The position numbers were made by a program, and so were the translations under genes. DNA of 64,000 bases from Pseudomonas chlororaphis. Its GTDB lineage: Bacteria; Pseudomonadota; Gammaproteobacteria; Pseudomonadales; Pseudomonadaceae. The number at the start of each line of letters is the position of its first letter. The first letter of the stretch is position 1. The stretch is from NCBI RefSeq assembly GCF_001921865.1, contig NZ_MSCT01000021.1:92437-156436 (forward strand), read 5' to 3'. This document shows positions 10,460-19,072 of the stretch, one piece after another. A model generated the notes under the pieces. It searched no databases. It was not told the DNA's origin and saw only the letters and a list, made by a program, of their open reading frames with translations.

Positions 10460-12823
10460 TCAGTCGGGTAATGCATAGGCGATCACATAGTCGCCGCGGT
10501 CCGGCGACTGACGCGCGCCACCAGCGGTCAGCAGGATGTACTGCTTGCCGGTCTTCGGCGAAACGTAGGTCATCGGCCCCGACTGGCTGCCCACCGGCAG
10601 GCGGGCTTTCCAGATTTCGTTGCCGTTGCCGGTATCGAAGGCACGCAGGTAGAAGTCCTGGGTCCCGGCGAAGAACAGCAAGCCGGACTGGGTTGCCAGG
10701 GACGCGCCCAGGGTCGGCATGCCGATCGGGATCGGCATGTGCATGCGAATGCCCAAAGGCCCGGTGTCCTGCACAGTCCCGACCGGCACCTGCCACACCA
10801 GCGTCCTGGTTTTCAGGTCGATGGCCGACATAGTGCCGAACGGCGGCTTCTGGCAGGGAATGCCGGCAGCCGAGAGGAAACGCTGGCGCATGGCGCCAAA
10901 CGGCGTGCCATCCTGGGGCACCACGCCCATTTCGATACCGCTGGCCCCGGCCGCGATCTTGTCGCGCGGGATCATGTAGTTGGCCAGGCCCAGGCGCATG
11001 TCGTTGACGAACATGTAATGCGTGTTCGGGTCCACCGACACGCTACCCCAGTTCATGCCGCCCAGGGAGCCGGGGAACTGCAAGGCGTGGTCCAGGCCCG
11101 GCGGGGTATACACGCCTTCATGGCGCATGCCCTTGAACTGGATGCGGCACAGCAGTTGGTCGAACGGCGTGGCGCCCCACATGTCGGATTCGGTCAGGGT
11201 CTGGTTGCCGATCGACGGCATCTCCACCGAGAACGGCTGGGTCGGCGAATAACGTTCGCCCGGCATGTTGCCTTGCGGTACTGGGCGCTCCTCCACCCGG
11301 GCGATCGGCGTGCCGGTTGCGCGGTTGAGCAGGAAGATCTCGCCCTGCTTGGTGACCTGCGCCAACGCCGGCTGCAGGCCGCCCTTGTCGTCCGGTATGT
11401 CATACAGCAGCGGTTGCGCCGGCAGGTCGAAGTCCCAGAGGTCATGGTGCGTGGTCTGGAAGTGCCAGCGCACCTGGCCGCTCTTCACGTCCAGGGCGAC
11501 GATGGAGGAACTCCACTTGTCGTCGAGTTCCGTGCGCTGGCCGGCATAGAAGTCAGGAGTGGCGTTGCCGGTCGGCAGGTACACCAAGCCCAATTTGGCG
11601 TCGTAGGACATCGCCGACCAGACGTTCGGCGTACCGCGGGTGTAAGTCTCGCCAGCGGGTGGACGCTGGGTGGTGTTCGGGTTGCCCGGGTCCCAGGCCC
11701 AGACCAGTTCGCCGCTGCGCACGTCGAAGGAGCGCACCACGCCCGGCGGCTCGCCGATGGAATAGTTGTCCGCCACACGGCCGCCGACTATCACCACATT
11801 GCCGGCCACCAGCGGGGTCGACGTCTGCTGGTAGTAGCCGGGTTTGACTTCACCCATGTCGGTCTTCAGGTCGACGGTGCCGTGGTCGCCGAAGTCGTCG
11901 CACGGCTTGCCGGTTTGCGCGTTGATCGCAATCAGTCGCGCATCGCCGGTCGGCAGGAACAGTCGCTTGGCACAAGCCAACGGGGCGGCCGATGCGGCGG
12001 CAGGCTCGGCGGCGGCATCGAAGTAACCCAGGCCGCGGCAACGTTGCCAGTTGGGTGCCGACCCTTGCGGGTCGAACTTCCAGCGTTCGGCGCCGGTATC
12101 GGCGTCCAGGGCGAACACCTTGCCGTAGGCGGTGCAGGTGTAGACCGTGTCGCCGATCTGCAACGGGGTGTTCTGGTCTTCCGCGCCCGCGCCGGTGCTT
12201 TGCGGGATATCGCCGGTGCGGAAGGTCCAGGCCACCTGCAACTGATCGACATTGCCCTTGTTGATCTGGTCCAGCGCGGCAAAGCGATTGCCCGCAGTGG
12301 TATTGCCCCAATGAGCCCAGTCTTTCTGCTCGGTGCCAGGAACCACCGGCTTGATCGCCGGCTCGCTGCTGGCGCTGACCACATGGCTCGGCACGAACAT
12401 ATAGGCCAGGGTCGCCGCGATGCTAACGCCCAGCAAGCCTGCAAGGCCATAAGCGCCACGGCCGGCGGTCGCGCCCGAGGCCCTTGCCAGGGCGGGATAG
12501 ACCAGCGCCAGCACCAGGCCGATCACAGCGAAGGTCAGCACCCGCGAAACCAGCGGCCAGTATTCCAGCCCGGCGTCCCACACCGCCCAGATCGCCGTCG
12601 CCACCAGCGCCACCGCGTACAACCAGGCGCCGCGCGGGTTGCGCCGGGCAACCAGCAGCCCGGAAACGATCATCGCCAGGCCCATCAGCAGGAAGAACCA
12701 GCTACCGCCCAGGCTGACAAGGTAGCCACCGCCGCCGGCCAGCCCCAGGCCGATCAAGGCGATCAGCACACCCAGCGCCACCAGCAGCCATTGGCTGCCC
12801 GCGGCCGTTGCAGAGTTGTTCAT
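10460..12823 (-). CDS. gcd: Membrane-bound PQQ-dependent glucose dehydrogenase
   Basis: Gcd oxidises glucose to gluconate in the periplasm with PQQ and passes electrons to ubiquinone. It is the basis of direct glucose oxidation and phosphate solubilisation in pseudomonads. The 787-residue protein has about five hydrophobic N-terminal segments within residues 1–150 (LLVALGVLIALIGLGLAGGG and others) and a PQQ beta-propeller with repeated W-docking motifs such as DWAHWGNTTAGNRFAALDQIN and DTGAERWKFDPQ. The start at MNNSATAAGSQW is chosen because GAGAGA lies 8–13 bases upstream. A longer frame beyond it has no signal. The PQQ biosynthesis genes begin about 3.5 kb away. Confidence 0.95.
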   Translation of the reverse strand: MNNSATAAGSQWLLVALGVLIALIGLGLAGGGGYLVSLGGSWFFLLMGLAMIVSGLLVARRNPRGAWLYAVALVATAIWAVWDAGLEYWPLVSRVLTFAVIGLVLALVYPALARASGATAGRGAYGLAGLLGVSIAATLAYMFVPSHVVSASSEPAIKPVVPGTEQKDWAHWGNTTAGNRFAALDQINKGNVDQLQVAWTFRTGDIPQSTGAGAEDQNTPLQIGDTVYTCTAYGKVFALDADTGAERWKFDPQGSAPNWQRCRGLGYFDAAAEPAAASAAPLACAKRLFLPTGDARLIAINAQTGKPCDDFGDHGTVDLKTDMGEVKPGYYQQTSTPLVAGNVVIVGGRVADNYSIGEPPGVVRSFDVRSGELVWAWDPGNPNTTQRPPAGETYTRGTPNVWSAMSYDAKLGLVYLPTGNATPDFYAGQRTELDDKWSSSIVALDVKSGQVRWHFQTTHHDLWDFDLPAQPLLYDIPDDKGGLQPALAQVTKQGEIFLLNRATGTPIARVEERPVPQGNMPGERYSPTQPFSVEMPSIGNQTLTESDMWGATPFDQLLCRIQFKGMRHEGVYTPPGLDHALQFPGSLGGMNWGSVSVDPNTHYMFVNDMRLGLANYMIPRDKIAAGASGIEMGVVPQDGTPFGAMRQRFLSAAGIPCQKPPFGTMSAIDLKTRTLVWQVPVGTVQDTGPLGIRMHMPIPIGMPTLGASLATQSGLLFFAGTQDFYLRAFDTGNGNEIWKARLPVGSQSGPMTYVSPKTGKQYILLTAGGARQSPDRGDYVIAYALPD

Positions 12824-12844
12824 GTCGAAAATCTCTCTCATTCG

Positions 12845-12919
12845 TTGCGTGGCGCAAGAATGTACTAACCAGTTACTTATGACAACTTGTCGCAGGCAAT
12901 TCATGACGAAAAATGTCAT
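12845..12919. promoter_or_regulatory. Cluster of small inverted repeats between gcd and the Lrp gene
   Basis: The divergent promoter region contains TTGCG-TGG-CGCAA (12845–12857), TAAC-CA-GTTA (12866–12875), GACAA-C-TTGTC (12881–12891) and ATGAC-N7-GTCAT (12903–12919). Dense short dyads suggest repressor sites controlling gcd or the regulator. No known Pseudomonas glucose-regulator consensus (PtxS or HexR type) was recognised. Confidence 0.35.
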
Positions 12920-13023
12920 CCGCCCCTCCGGATCCAACCGCCACACCGCACAGCCAAGGCCCATGCATCGCCAAGGGCGAGCCTGTAACATGCGGCCCAC
13001 CGATCCCTGCGCCGGAGTTCACC

Positions 13024-13485
13024 TTGTCTGATAGCCGCCCTCCCGTCCTCGACGAAATCGACCGCCAACTGATCGCGGCCCTGCAGATCAACGCCCGCGA
13101 AAGCGTGGCGATGCTCGCCAGGCAGTTGGGGATCGCCCGGACGACCGTGACCTCGCGCCTGGCACGCCTGGAAAAGGCCCGGGTGATTACCGGCTACGGC
13201 GTGCGCCTGGGCCAACGGGTCATCGATGGCGGCTTGCAAGCCTATGTCGGGATCAAGGTGCAGCCGCGCTCCGGCAAGGAGGTGCTGCGTCGCCTGAGCG
13301 CCATGGCCCAGGTCCAGCAGCTCTGCGCGGTGAGCGGCGAGTTCGATTATGTCGCTTGGCTGCGCACCGACTCGCCGGAGCAGCTGGACCAGTTGCTCGA
13401 CCAGATCGGCAGCGTCGACGGCGTGGACAAGACCACCACCTCGATCATCCTCAGCAGCAAGATCGACCGTGGGCAGCCGGTCTGA
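13024..13485 (+). CDS. Lrp/AsnC-family regulator of the davBA genes
   Basis: This is a 153-residue transcription factor of the feast/famine family. The N-terminal helix-turn-helix (LDEIDRQLIAALQINARESVAMLARQLGIARTTVTSRLARLEK, abbreviated by its ends LDEID…ARLEK) covers about residues 8–50. A C-terminal RAM/AsnC ligand domain (AYVGIKVQPRSGKEV … VSGEFDYVAWLRTD) follows. The start is a TTG, because CCGGAG lies 6–11 bases before it and the reading frame further upstream has no family sequence. It is followed by davB in the same direction, so it most likely senses lysine or a product and controls lysine breakdown. This is inferred from context. Confidence 0.85.
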   Translation: MSDSRPPVLDEIDRQLIAALQINARESVAMLARQLGIARTTVTSRLARLEKARVITGYGVRLGQRVIDGGLQAYVGIKVQPRSGKEVLRRLSAMAQVQQLCAVSGEFDYVAWLRTDSPEQLDQLLDQIGSVDGVDKTTTSIILSSKIDRGQPV

Positions 13486-13572
13486 AGGTGTCTCCCGGCT
13501 CGGTGGCGAGCGCTTCGCGCTCGGGCGCAGCCTTCGGCAGCGGCCACGGGGAAATGATCGTCAGTAAGCAAA

Positions 13573-13598
13573 AATATTTCGTCATATTGAATGGCAAT
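13573..13598 (+). promoter_or_regulatory. Candidate Lrp-type operator upstream of davB
   Basis: Two overlapping dyads, AATAT-N6-ATATT (13573–13588) and ATTG-N5-CAAT (13586–13598), sit in an AT-rich patch about 120 bases upstream of davB. Short AT-rich dyads are typical of Lrp-family sites, and the regulator gene lies immediately upstream. Confidence 0.4.
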
Positions 13599-13709
13599 CC
13601 TTCATAACGACGACACTTTGCGTCTTATTAACGTGCGCAACGCTCCCTAGAATGGCTGCCATCTTTTCCTATACTCAGCGCTCTGCTCGAGTCGCCAGCA
13701 AGGTCAGCC

Positions 13710-15392
13710 ATGAACAAGAACAATCGCCATCCTGCAGACGGTAAGAAACCCATCACCATTTTCGGCCCGGACTTTCCGTTTGCCTTCGACGACTGGATCG
13801 AGCACCCGGCGGGCCTGGGCAGCATTCCCGAGGCCAGCCATGGCGCCGAAGTGGCGATTGTCGGCGCAGGCATCGCCGGCCTGGTGGCGGCCTACGAGTT
13901 GATGAAACTGGGCCTCAAGCCGGTGGTGTACGAAGCCTCGAAAATGGGCGGCCGCTTGCGTTCCCAGGCCTTCGAGGGCGCCGAAGGGATCATCGCCGAG
14001 CTGGGCGGCATGCGTTTTCCGGTGTCTTCCACGGCGTTCTATCACTACGTCGACAAGCTGGGTCTCGAGACCAAACCCTTTCCCAACCCGCTGACGCCTG
14101 CGTCCGGCAGCACGGTGATCGACCTCGAAGGCCAGACCCACTACGCGCAGAAACTCGCCGACCTGCCGGCGCTGTTCCAGGAAGTCGCCGACGCCTGGGC
14201 CGACGCCCTGGAAGACGGGTCGCGCTTCGGCGAAATCCAGCAAGCGATTCGCGATCGCGACGTGCCGCGCCTCAAGGAGCTGTGGAACACCCTGGTGCCG
14301 CTGTGGGACGACCGCACCTTCTATGACTTCGTCGCCACCTCGAAAGCCTTCGCCAAACTGTCGTTCCATCACCGCGAAGTGTTCGGCCAGGTCGGTTTCG
14401 GCACCGGCGGCTGGGATTCGGACTTCCCCAACTCGATGCTGGAAATCTTCCGCGTGGTGATGACCAACTGCGATGATCACCAGCACCTGGTGGTCGGCGG
14501 CGTGGAACAGGTACCGCTGGGCATCTGGCGCCATGTACCGGAACGCTGCGCCCACTGGCCGCAAGGCACCAGCCTCAGTTCGCTGCACCACGGCGCGCCG
14601 CGTCCCGGGGTGAAAAGCATCGCCCGGGCCGCCGATGGCCGCTTCAGCGTCACCGACAACTGGGGCGATACCCGCCAGTACGCGGCGGTGCTGACCACGT
14701 GCCAGAGCTGGCTGCTGACCACCCAGATCGAATGCGAGGAGTCGCTGTTCTCGCAGAAGATGTGGATGGCCCTGGACCGCACCCGCTACATGCAGTCGTC
14801 GAAGACCTTCGTCATGGTCGACCGGCCGTTCTGGAAGGACAAGGACCCGGAAACCGGCCGCGACCTGATGAGCATGACCCTGACCGACCGCCTGACCCGC
14901 GGCACCTACCTGTTCGACAACGGTGACGACAAGCCGGGGGTCATCTGCCTGTCCTATTCGTGGATGAGCGACGCCCTGAAGATGCTGCCGCACCCGGTGG
15001 AAAAGCGGGTCAAGCTGGCCCTGGACGCCCTGAAGAAGATCTACCCGAAAGTCGATATCGCCGGGCGTATCATCGGCGACCCGATCACCGTGTCCTGGGA
15101 AGCCGACCCGCACTTCCTCGGTGCCTTCAAAGGCGCTCTACCCGGCCATTACCGCTACAACCAGCGCATGTACGCGCACTTCATGCAGGACGATATGCCG
15201 GCCGAACAGCGCGGCATCTTCATCGCCGGCGACGATGTGTCCTGGACGCCGGCCTGGGTCGAAGGCGCGGTACAGACCTCGCTCAACGCAGTCTGGGGCA
15301 TCATGAAACACTTCGGCGGGCAGACCCACGCCGAGAACCCTGGGCCGGGCGACGTGTTCCACGAAATCGGCCCTATCGCCCTGGCCGACTAA
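13710..15392 (+). CDS. davB: L-lysine 2-monooxygenase
   Basis: DavB is an FAD enzyme that converts L-lysine to 5-aminovaleramide with O2, the first step of the delta-aminovalerate pathway. The 560-residue product starts MNKNNRHPADGKKPITIFGP and matches my memory of P. putida DavB over most of its length. The dinucleotide-binding motif VAIVGAGIAGLVAAYELM is at about residues 47–64, the second flavin motif GGRLRSQAF is near residue 80, and the C-terminal FAD-contact segment GIFIAGDDVSWTPAWVEGA is near 505. AAGG precedes the start. davA follows after 66 bases. Confidence 0.93.
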   Translation: MNKNNRHPADGKKPITIFGPDFPFAFDDWIEHPAGLGSIPEASHGAEVAIVGAGIAGLVAAYELMKLGLKPVVYEASKMGGRLRSQAFEGAEGIIAELGGMRFPVSSTAFYHYVDKLGLETKPFPNPLTPASGSTVIDLEGQTHYAQKLADLPALFQEVADAWADALEDGSRFGEIQQAIRDRDVPRLKELWNTLVPLWDDRTFYDFVATSKAFAKLSFHHREVFGQVGFGTGGWDSDFPNSMLEIFRVVMTNCDDHQHLVVGGVEQVPLGIWRHVPERCAHWPQGTSLSSLHHGAPRPGVKSIARAADGRFSVTDNWGDTRQYAAVLTTCQSWLLTTQIECEESLFSQKMWMALDRTRYMQSSKTFVMVDRPFWKDKDPETGRDLMSMTLTDRLTRGTYLFDNGDDKPGVICLSYSWMSDALKMLPHPVEKRVKLALDALKKIYPKVDIAGRIIGDPITVSWEADPHFLGAFKGALPGHYRYNQRMYAHFMQDDMPAEQRGIFIAGDDVSWTPAWVEGAVQTSLNAVWGIMKHFGGQTHAENPGPGDVFHEIGPIALAD

Positions 15393-15401
15393 GCGCCCTG
15401 T

Positions 15402-15431
15402 AGCCGCTGCCGAGCGTCATCGGCAGCGGCT
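15402..15431. repeat. REP-like hairpin between davB and davA
   Basis: AGCCGCTGCCGA (15402–15413) and TCGGCAGCGGCT (15420–15431) form a perfect 12-bp stem with a 6-base loop. The GTAGCCGCTGCCGA core recurs elsewhere in the window (for example near 53250 and 61736), marking a Pseudomonas REP class. It may stabilise the davB transcript. Confidence 0.7.
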
Positions 15432-15458
15432 CAATGGAGCCCACAAGGAGTCCGCATC

Positions 15459-16253
15459 ATGCGTGTCGCGCTCTATCAATGCCCACCCTTGCCGCTGGAC
15501 GTCGCCGGCAATCTGCAACGCCTGCAGAAGATCGCCGTGGAAGCCTCGGACGCCGACCTGCTGGTGCTGCCGGAGATGTTCCTCAGCGGCTACAACATCG
15601 GCGTGGAGGCGGTCGGCGCCCTGGCCGAAGCCCAGGACGGCCCATCGGCGCAATACATCGCCAACGTCGCGCAGTCGACGGGCATGGCCATTCTCTATGG
15701 CTACCCGGAACGCGCCGGCGACGGCCAGATCTACAACGCCGTGCAACTGATCGACAGCCACGGCCAGCGCCTGTGCAACTACCGCAAGACCCACCTGTTC
15801 GGCGATCTCGACCACTCGATGTTCAGCGCCGGCGCCGGCGATTTCCCTCTGGTGGAACTCAACGGCTGGACGCTCGGTTTCCTGATCTGCTACGACATCG
15901 AGTTCCCGGAGAACGCCAGGCGCCTGGCCCTTGCCGGGGCCGAGCTGATCCTGGTGCCGACGGCCAACATGATTCCCTACGACTTTGTCGCCGACGTGAC
16001 GATTCGCGCCCGGGCCTTCGAGAACCAGTGCTACGTGGCCTATGCCAATTACTGCGGCCACGAAGACGACATCCACTATTGCGGCCAGAGCAGCATCGCC
16101 GCCCCCGACGGCCAGCGAATCGCCCAGGCCGGGCTGGACGAAGCGCTGATCAGCGGCGCTCTGGACCGTCAACTGATGCTCGATTCGCGGGCGGCCAACC
16201 GCTATTTCCATGACCGTCGCCCAGAGCTGTACGACGACCTGAACAAGCGCTGA
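15459..16253 (+). CDS. davA: 5-aminovaleramidase (carbon-nitrogen hydrolase)
   Basis: DavA hydrolyses 5-aminovaleramide to 5-aminovalerate, the step after DavB. The 264-residue nitrilase-superfamily protein carries the Glu-Lys-Cys triad: Glu in LPEMFLSGYN (about residue 42), Lys in NYRKTHLFG (about 110) and Cys in LICYDIEFPENAR (about 146). AAGGAG precedes the ATG. The length is normal. It forms a catabolic pair with davB under the neighbouring Lrp-type regulator. Confidence 0.92.
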   Translation: MRVALYQCPPLPLDVAGNLQRLQKIAVEASDADLLVLPEMFLSGYNIGVEAVGALAEAQDGPSAQYIANVAQSTGMAILYGYPERAGDGQIYNAVQLIDSHGQRLCNYRKTHLFGDLDHSMFSAGAGDFPLVELNGWTLGFLICYDIEFPENARRLALAGAELILVPTANMIPYDFVADVTIRARAFENQCYVAYANYCGHEDDIHYCGQSSIAAPDGQRIAQAGLDEALISGALDRQLMLDSRAANRYFHDRRPELYDDLNKR

Positions 16254-16301
16254 TCCGGGGTTATCCGCTAGCATGGGCGCTTCCCTGTCCTGGAAGTGCC
16301 C

Positions 16302-18770
16302 ATGCCCGCGCTGAACCACCTGCTCCCTCTTCGGGAAACCCTGGCCAACGGCCTGCGGATTTCCCTGCACCACGATCCCCGACTGAAGCGCTGCGCGGCG
16401 GCCCTGCGAGTGTCTGCCGGCAGCCACGACGTACCGCTGGCCTGGCCGGGCCTGGCGCACTTTCTCGAACACCTGCTGTTTCTCGGCACCGAACGCTTTC
16501 CCGCGCCGCAGGGCCTGATGGCCTATGTACAGCGCCACGGCGGCCAGGTGAACGCCAGTACCGGCGAACGCCACACCGACTTTTTCTTCGAGCTGGCCCC
16601 TGTGGATTTCGCCGCCGGGCTGGAGCGCCTGGCCGACATGCTCGCTCATCCGCGCATGAGCCAGGACGATCAACTGCGCGAGCGCGAAGTGCTGCACGCG
16701 GAGTTCATCGCCTGGTCGCGGGATACCACCGCGCAACAGCAGTTCGCCCTGCTCGGCGGCGTTGCCGCGGAGCATCCGCTGCGGGCGTTCCACGCCGGCA
16801 ATCGCTACAGCCTCAACGTACCGCGCCCGGCGTTCCAGCAAGCGCTGAAGGCCTTCCACGTGGCGTACTACCAGAGCGGGCAAATGACCCTGAGCCTGGC
16901 CGGCCCGCAGCCGCTGGACGAGCTGCAGACCCTGGCCCAAGGCTTTAGCGCGGCCCTCCACGCCGCCAAAGCGCAACCGCAAGGCACGCCCACGCCCTTG
17001 CTCGCTTCCCCGCAACGTCATTATCAGCACCTCCACGGGCGCCGGCTGAACCTGCTGTTCGCCTGCGAGCAATTGCCCGGGGCGGCGCGCGAGGCCATGG
17101 ATTTTCTCTGCACCTGGGCCGCCTCCGGCAAACCCGGCGGGCTGCTTGCCGCGCTTGAAGAAAGCGGGCTGGTCGAAGGATTGAAAGCCTCTCCGCTGTA
17201 CCAGTTCGCCGGCCAGGCGCTGCTGCATATCCAGTTCGACCTGAGCCCGCGGGGTGCAGAGCAACTGGAGCAGGTTCGCGAGTTGCTCTTCGACTGGCTG
17301 GGCTTTTTCAGCCGCCAGGACGACTGGCCCGCATTGCGCGAGGAGTATGCCCTGCTGCAACGGCGCAAGCGCCAGGTCGCCGGCGCGCTGGAACTGGCCC
17401 GACTGAACAACGAGCAGCTGGAACCGCAGTTGTCCGAGCAAGGCGTCATCGCCCTCAAGGCCCTGCTGTCGCAACTGTGCCCCCCGCCGGCCAAGGCCAG
17501 CGGCGTCGACTGGCAACTGCCCGCGCCCAACCCCTTCCTGCGCAGCTCGGCGCCAGCGGCCCGGGCCGGTTTGATCCGCGGGCAAACCAGCGCCCACCGC
17601 GGCCTGCGAACCTTTGCCCAGGACCGCTTGCGCCAGCGACGCGAATCGTCGGGCATGACCTTCAGCCCAGCCATCGCCGAGGATGCCGGCGAGGCCGCCC
17701 TGTACTTGCGCTGGCAATTGCCGGGCGGGTTATCGCAGGACCTGCGCAGCCGCCTGCAAAACCATCTGCGCAACCTGCGGGATGACGGCCTTCAGGCGGG
17801 CGTCGAACTGTCCTTGGGAGTCGCGGGCAACCAGTGCCTGCTGACGCTGAAGGGGCACCCCGAGCCCATCCCGGCCATGCTCCAGCAGGCACTGCTGGAA
17901 CTGGGCAAGCCCGGCGCGAAGTTCTGGCTAGCGCCGCAACCTGGCGTTGCCGCGCCGCTGATGCCGATCCGGCAATTGCTCCAGGAGCTACCCGAGCGCT
18001 GCCTGGGTCAATCGGCGCTGCTGGAGACCCAACCGACTGACGAGCACAGCTGGCAAACGTTATGGAGCAATGCCCGCTGGGATGGCCTGGCCTTGGGCCT
18101 GGGCCAGGCCCAAAGCGCGATCGGCGCGGCCTTGAGCAAAGCCCCGGGCACTGCCGACAGCCAGCTCTCGGCGCCAGCCTCGATCGCCGTACAGCAGCAT
18201 TGGCATGAGATCGCCACCGGCGCCGGCGAGCAAGCCTTGCTGCTGTTTTGCCCGGCTCTCGACGCCACGCTGGCGCAGGAGGCCTGTTGGCGGTTGCTCG
18301 GGCAACTTGGCCAGACGCCGTTCTACCAGCGCCTGCGGGTCGAGCTGCAACTGGGGTATGCGGTGTTCAGCGGCGTCCGGCAGGTCAATGGCCAGACCGG
18401 GCTGCTGTTCGGCGTGCAATCGCCCAGCGCCTCGTTGAGCGAGATCCTCGAACATATCCGCGCCTTCCTTGCACGCCTGCCCGAATGGCTCGGTGCGCTG
18501 GACGACGCCTCTCTGGACGCTCTGAAATGCAACCTGGCCGCTCAGTTCGTCGCCCCCGCGTTGCCCGTGGCGCAACTGGCCGAGCTGCTCTGGCACGCCA
18601 GGTTGGCCGGCCACCCGTCGGATTACCTGGAACAATTGCAACAGGAAATTATGGCGACGAGCCGGCAACAGCTGTTGCTCGCGACCACGCACTTGCAGCA
18701 AGCGCAAGGCGGTTGGCGCTGCCTGGCCAACGGCGCGGGTCCTGGCCAGCCCTGGCGAGCAACAAAATGA
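16302..18770 (+). CDS. pqqF: PQQ biosynthesis zinc peptidase PqqF
   Basis: PqqF is an M16 (insulinase/pitrilysin) metallopeptidase that cuts the modified PqqA peptide and releases the fused Glu-Tyr. The 822-residue protein has the inverted zinc motif HFLEH at residues 53–57 and a downstream acidic ligand region (LREREVLHAEF). The second half, which has no zinc motif, is the inactive partner domain expected in this family. ATG 16302 is chosen with TGGAAG five bases upstream. An in-frame GTG two codons earlier is possible. It lies directly upstream of pqqA, as in other P. fluorescens-group strains. Confidence 0.93.
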   Translation: MPALNHLLPLRETLANGLRISLHHDPRLKRCAAALRVSAGSHDVPLAWPGLAHFLEHLLFLGTERFPAPQGLMAYVQRHGGQVNASTGERHTDFFFELAPVDFAAGLERLADMLAHPRMSQDDQLREREVLHAEFIAWSRDTTAQQQFALLGGVAAEHPLRAFHAGNRYSLNVPRPAFQQALKAFHVAYYQSGQMTLSLAGPQPLDELQTLAQGFSAALHAAKAQPQGTPTPLLASPQRHYQHLHGRRLNLLFACEQLPGAAREAMDFLCTWAASGKPGGLLAALEESGLVEGLKASPLYQFAGQALLHIQFDLSPRGAEQLEQVRELLFDWLGFFSRQDDWPALREEYALLQRRKRQVAGALELARLNNEQLEPQLSEQGVIALKALLSQLCPPPAKASGVDWQLPAPNPFLRSSAPAARAGLIRGQTSAHRGLRTFAQDRLRQRRESSGMTFSPAIAEDAGEAALYLRWQLPGGLSQDLRSRLQNHLRNLRDDGLQAGVELSLGVAGNQCLLTLKGHPEPIPAMLQQALLELGKPGAKFWLAPQPGVAAPLMPIRQLLQELPERCLGQSALLETQPTDEHSWQTLWSNARWDGLALGLGQAQSAIGAALSKAPGTADSQLSAPASIAVQQHWHEIATGAGEQALLLFCPALDATLAQEACWRLLGQLGQTPFYQRLRVELQLGYAVFSGVRQVNGQTGLLFGVQSPSASLSEILEHIRAFLARLPEWLGALDDASLDALKCNLAAQFVAPALPVAQLAELLWHARLAGHPSDYLEQLQQEIMATSRQQLLLATTHLQQAQGGWRCLANGAGPGQPWRATK

Positions 18771-18813
18771 TCGTTACCCACGCTGCAACGAGCTTTCTTC
18801 GACAATTGCGGTC

Positions 18814-18839
18814 ATTCCCCGAAAGGAATTTAGTAAGAT
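18814..18839 (+). promoter_or_regulatory. pqqA promoter with upstream dyad
   Basis: A TAAGAT -10-like box (18834–18839) is preceded by the perfect inverted repeat ATTCC-CCGAAA-GGAAT (18814–18829). The dyad occupies the position where a -35 box would be, and no good -35 hexamer exists. This suggests activator-dependent or repressed transcription of pqqA separately from pqqF. Confidence 0.45.
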
Positions 18840-18882
18840 AGCCCCCTAAGCATCTGAACATCTCCGGCTGGAGGTGGACTAT

Positions 18883-18930
18883 ATGTATAGATCTCAACCG
18901 TCCCACCCACCTGAAGGAGTATCTCTATGA
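18883..18930 (+). CDS. Possible 15-residue leader peptide coupled to pqqA
   Basis: An ATG at 18883 follows a canonical GGAGGT Shine-Dalgarno (18870–18875) by seven bases. It opens a frame of 15 codons (MYRSQPSHPPEGVSL) whose TGA overlaps the pqqA ATG as ATGA. The pqqA Shine-Dalgarno lies inside this frame. It looks like a translated leader that couples ribosome flow into pqqA. No homologue is known to me. It could be chance, because 15 codons is short. Confidence 0.4.
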   Translation: MYRSQPSHPPEGVSL

Positions 18931-19001
18931 CTTGGTCCAAACCCGCTTACACCGACCTGCGCATCGGCTTTGAAGTCACCATGTACTTCGCCAGCCGTTG
19001 A
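18927..19001 (+). CDS. pqqA: PQQ precursor peptide PqqA
   Basis: PqqA is the ribosomally made substrate from which PQQ is built. The 24-residue peptide starts MTWSKPAYTDLRIGFE and ends MYFASR. Glu16 and Tyr20 in the EVTMY core are the residues cross-linked by PqqE to form the PQQ skeleton. AAGGAG (18914–18919) lies eight bases before the ATG. It is followed by a terminator-like hairpin, which would make pqqA mRNA far more abundant than that of the enzymes downstream. Confidence 0.97.
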   Translation: MTWSKPAYTDLRIGFEVTMYFASR

Positions 19002-19016
19002 TGGGTTGTGCGGTGC

Positions 19017-19043
19017 AACGCCTCGGCTCGCCGGGGCGTTTTT
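19017..19043 (+). terminator. Intrinsic terminator/attenuator between pqqA and pqqB
   Basis: AACGCCTCGG (19017–19026) and CCGGGGCGTT (19031–19040) form a 10-bp stem with one G·U pair and a CTCG loop, followed by TTTATTTT. Partial read-through would keep the precursor peptide in excess over the biosynthetic enzymes. Confidence 0.8.
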
Positions 19044-19072
19044 ATTTTCAGCTTTGACCTGATGGAGCGGCC

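Noticed and set aside
10739..12868. 709-codon open frame antisense to gcd
   Set aside because: It is a shadow of the GC-rich sense strand. The sense frame encodes a complete PQQ dehydrogenase.
16256..16268. TTATCCGCT near the pqqF start as a DnaA box
   Set aside because: It has two mismatches to TTATCCACA and no second box nearby.
15417..17717. 766-codon open frame antisense to davA and pqqF
   Set aside because: It spans two certain genes and their gap, with low-complexity Gln/Ala/Gly composition and no motif.
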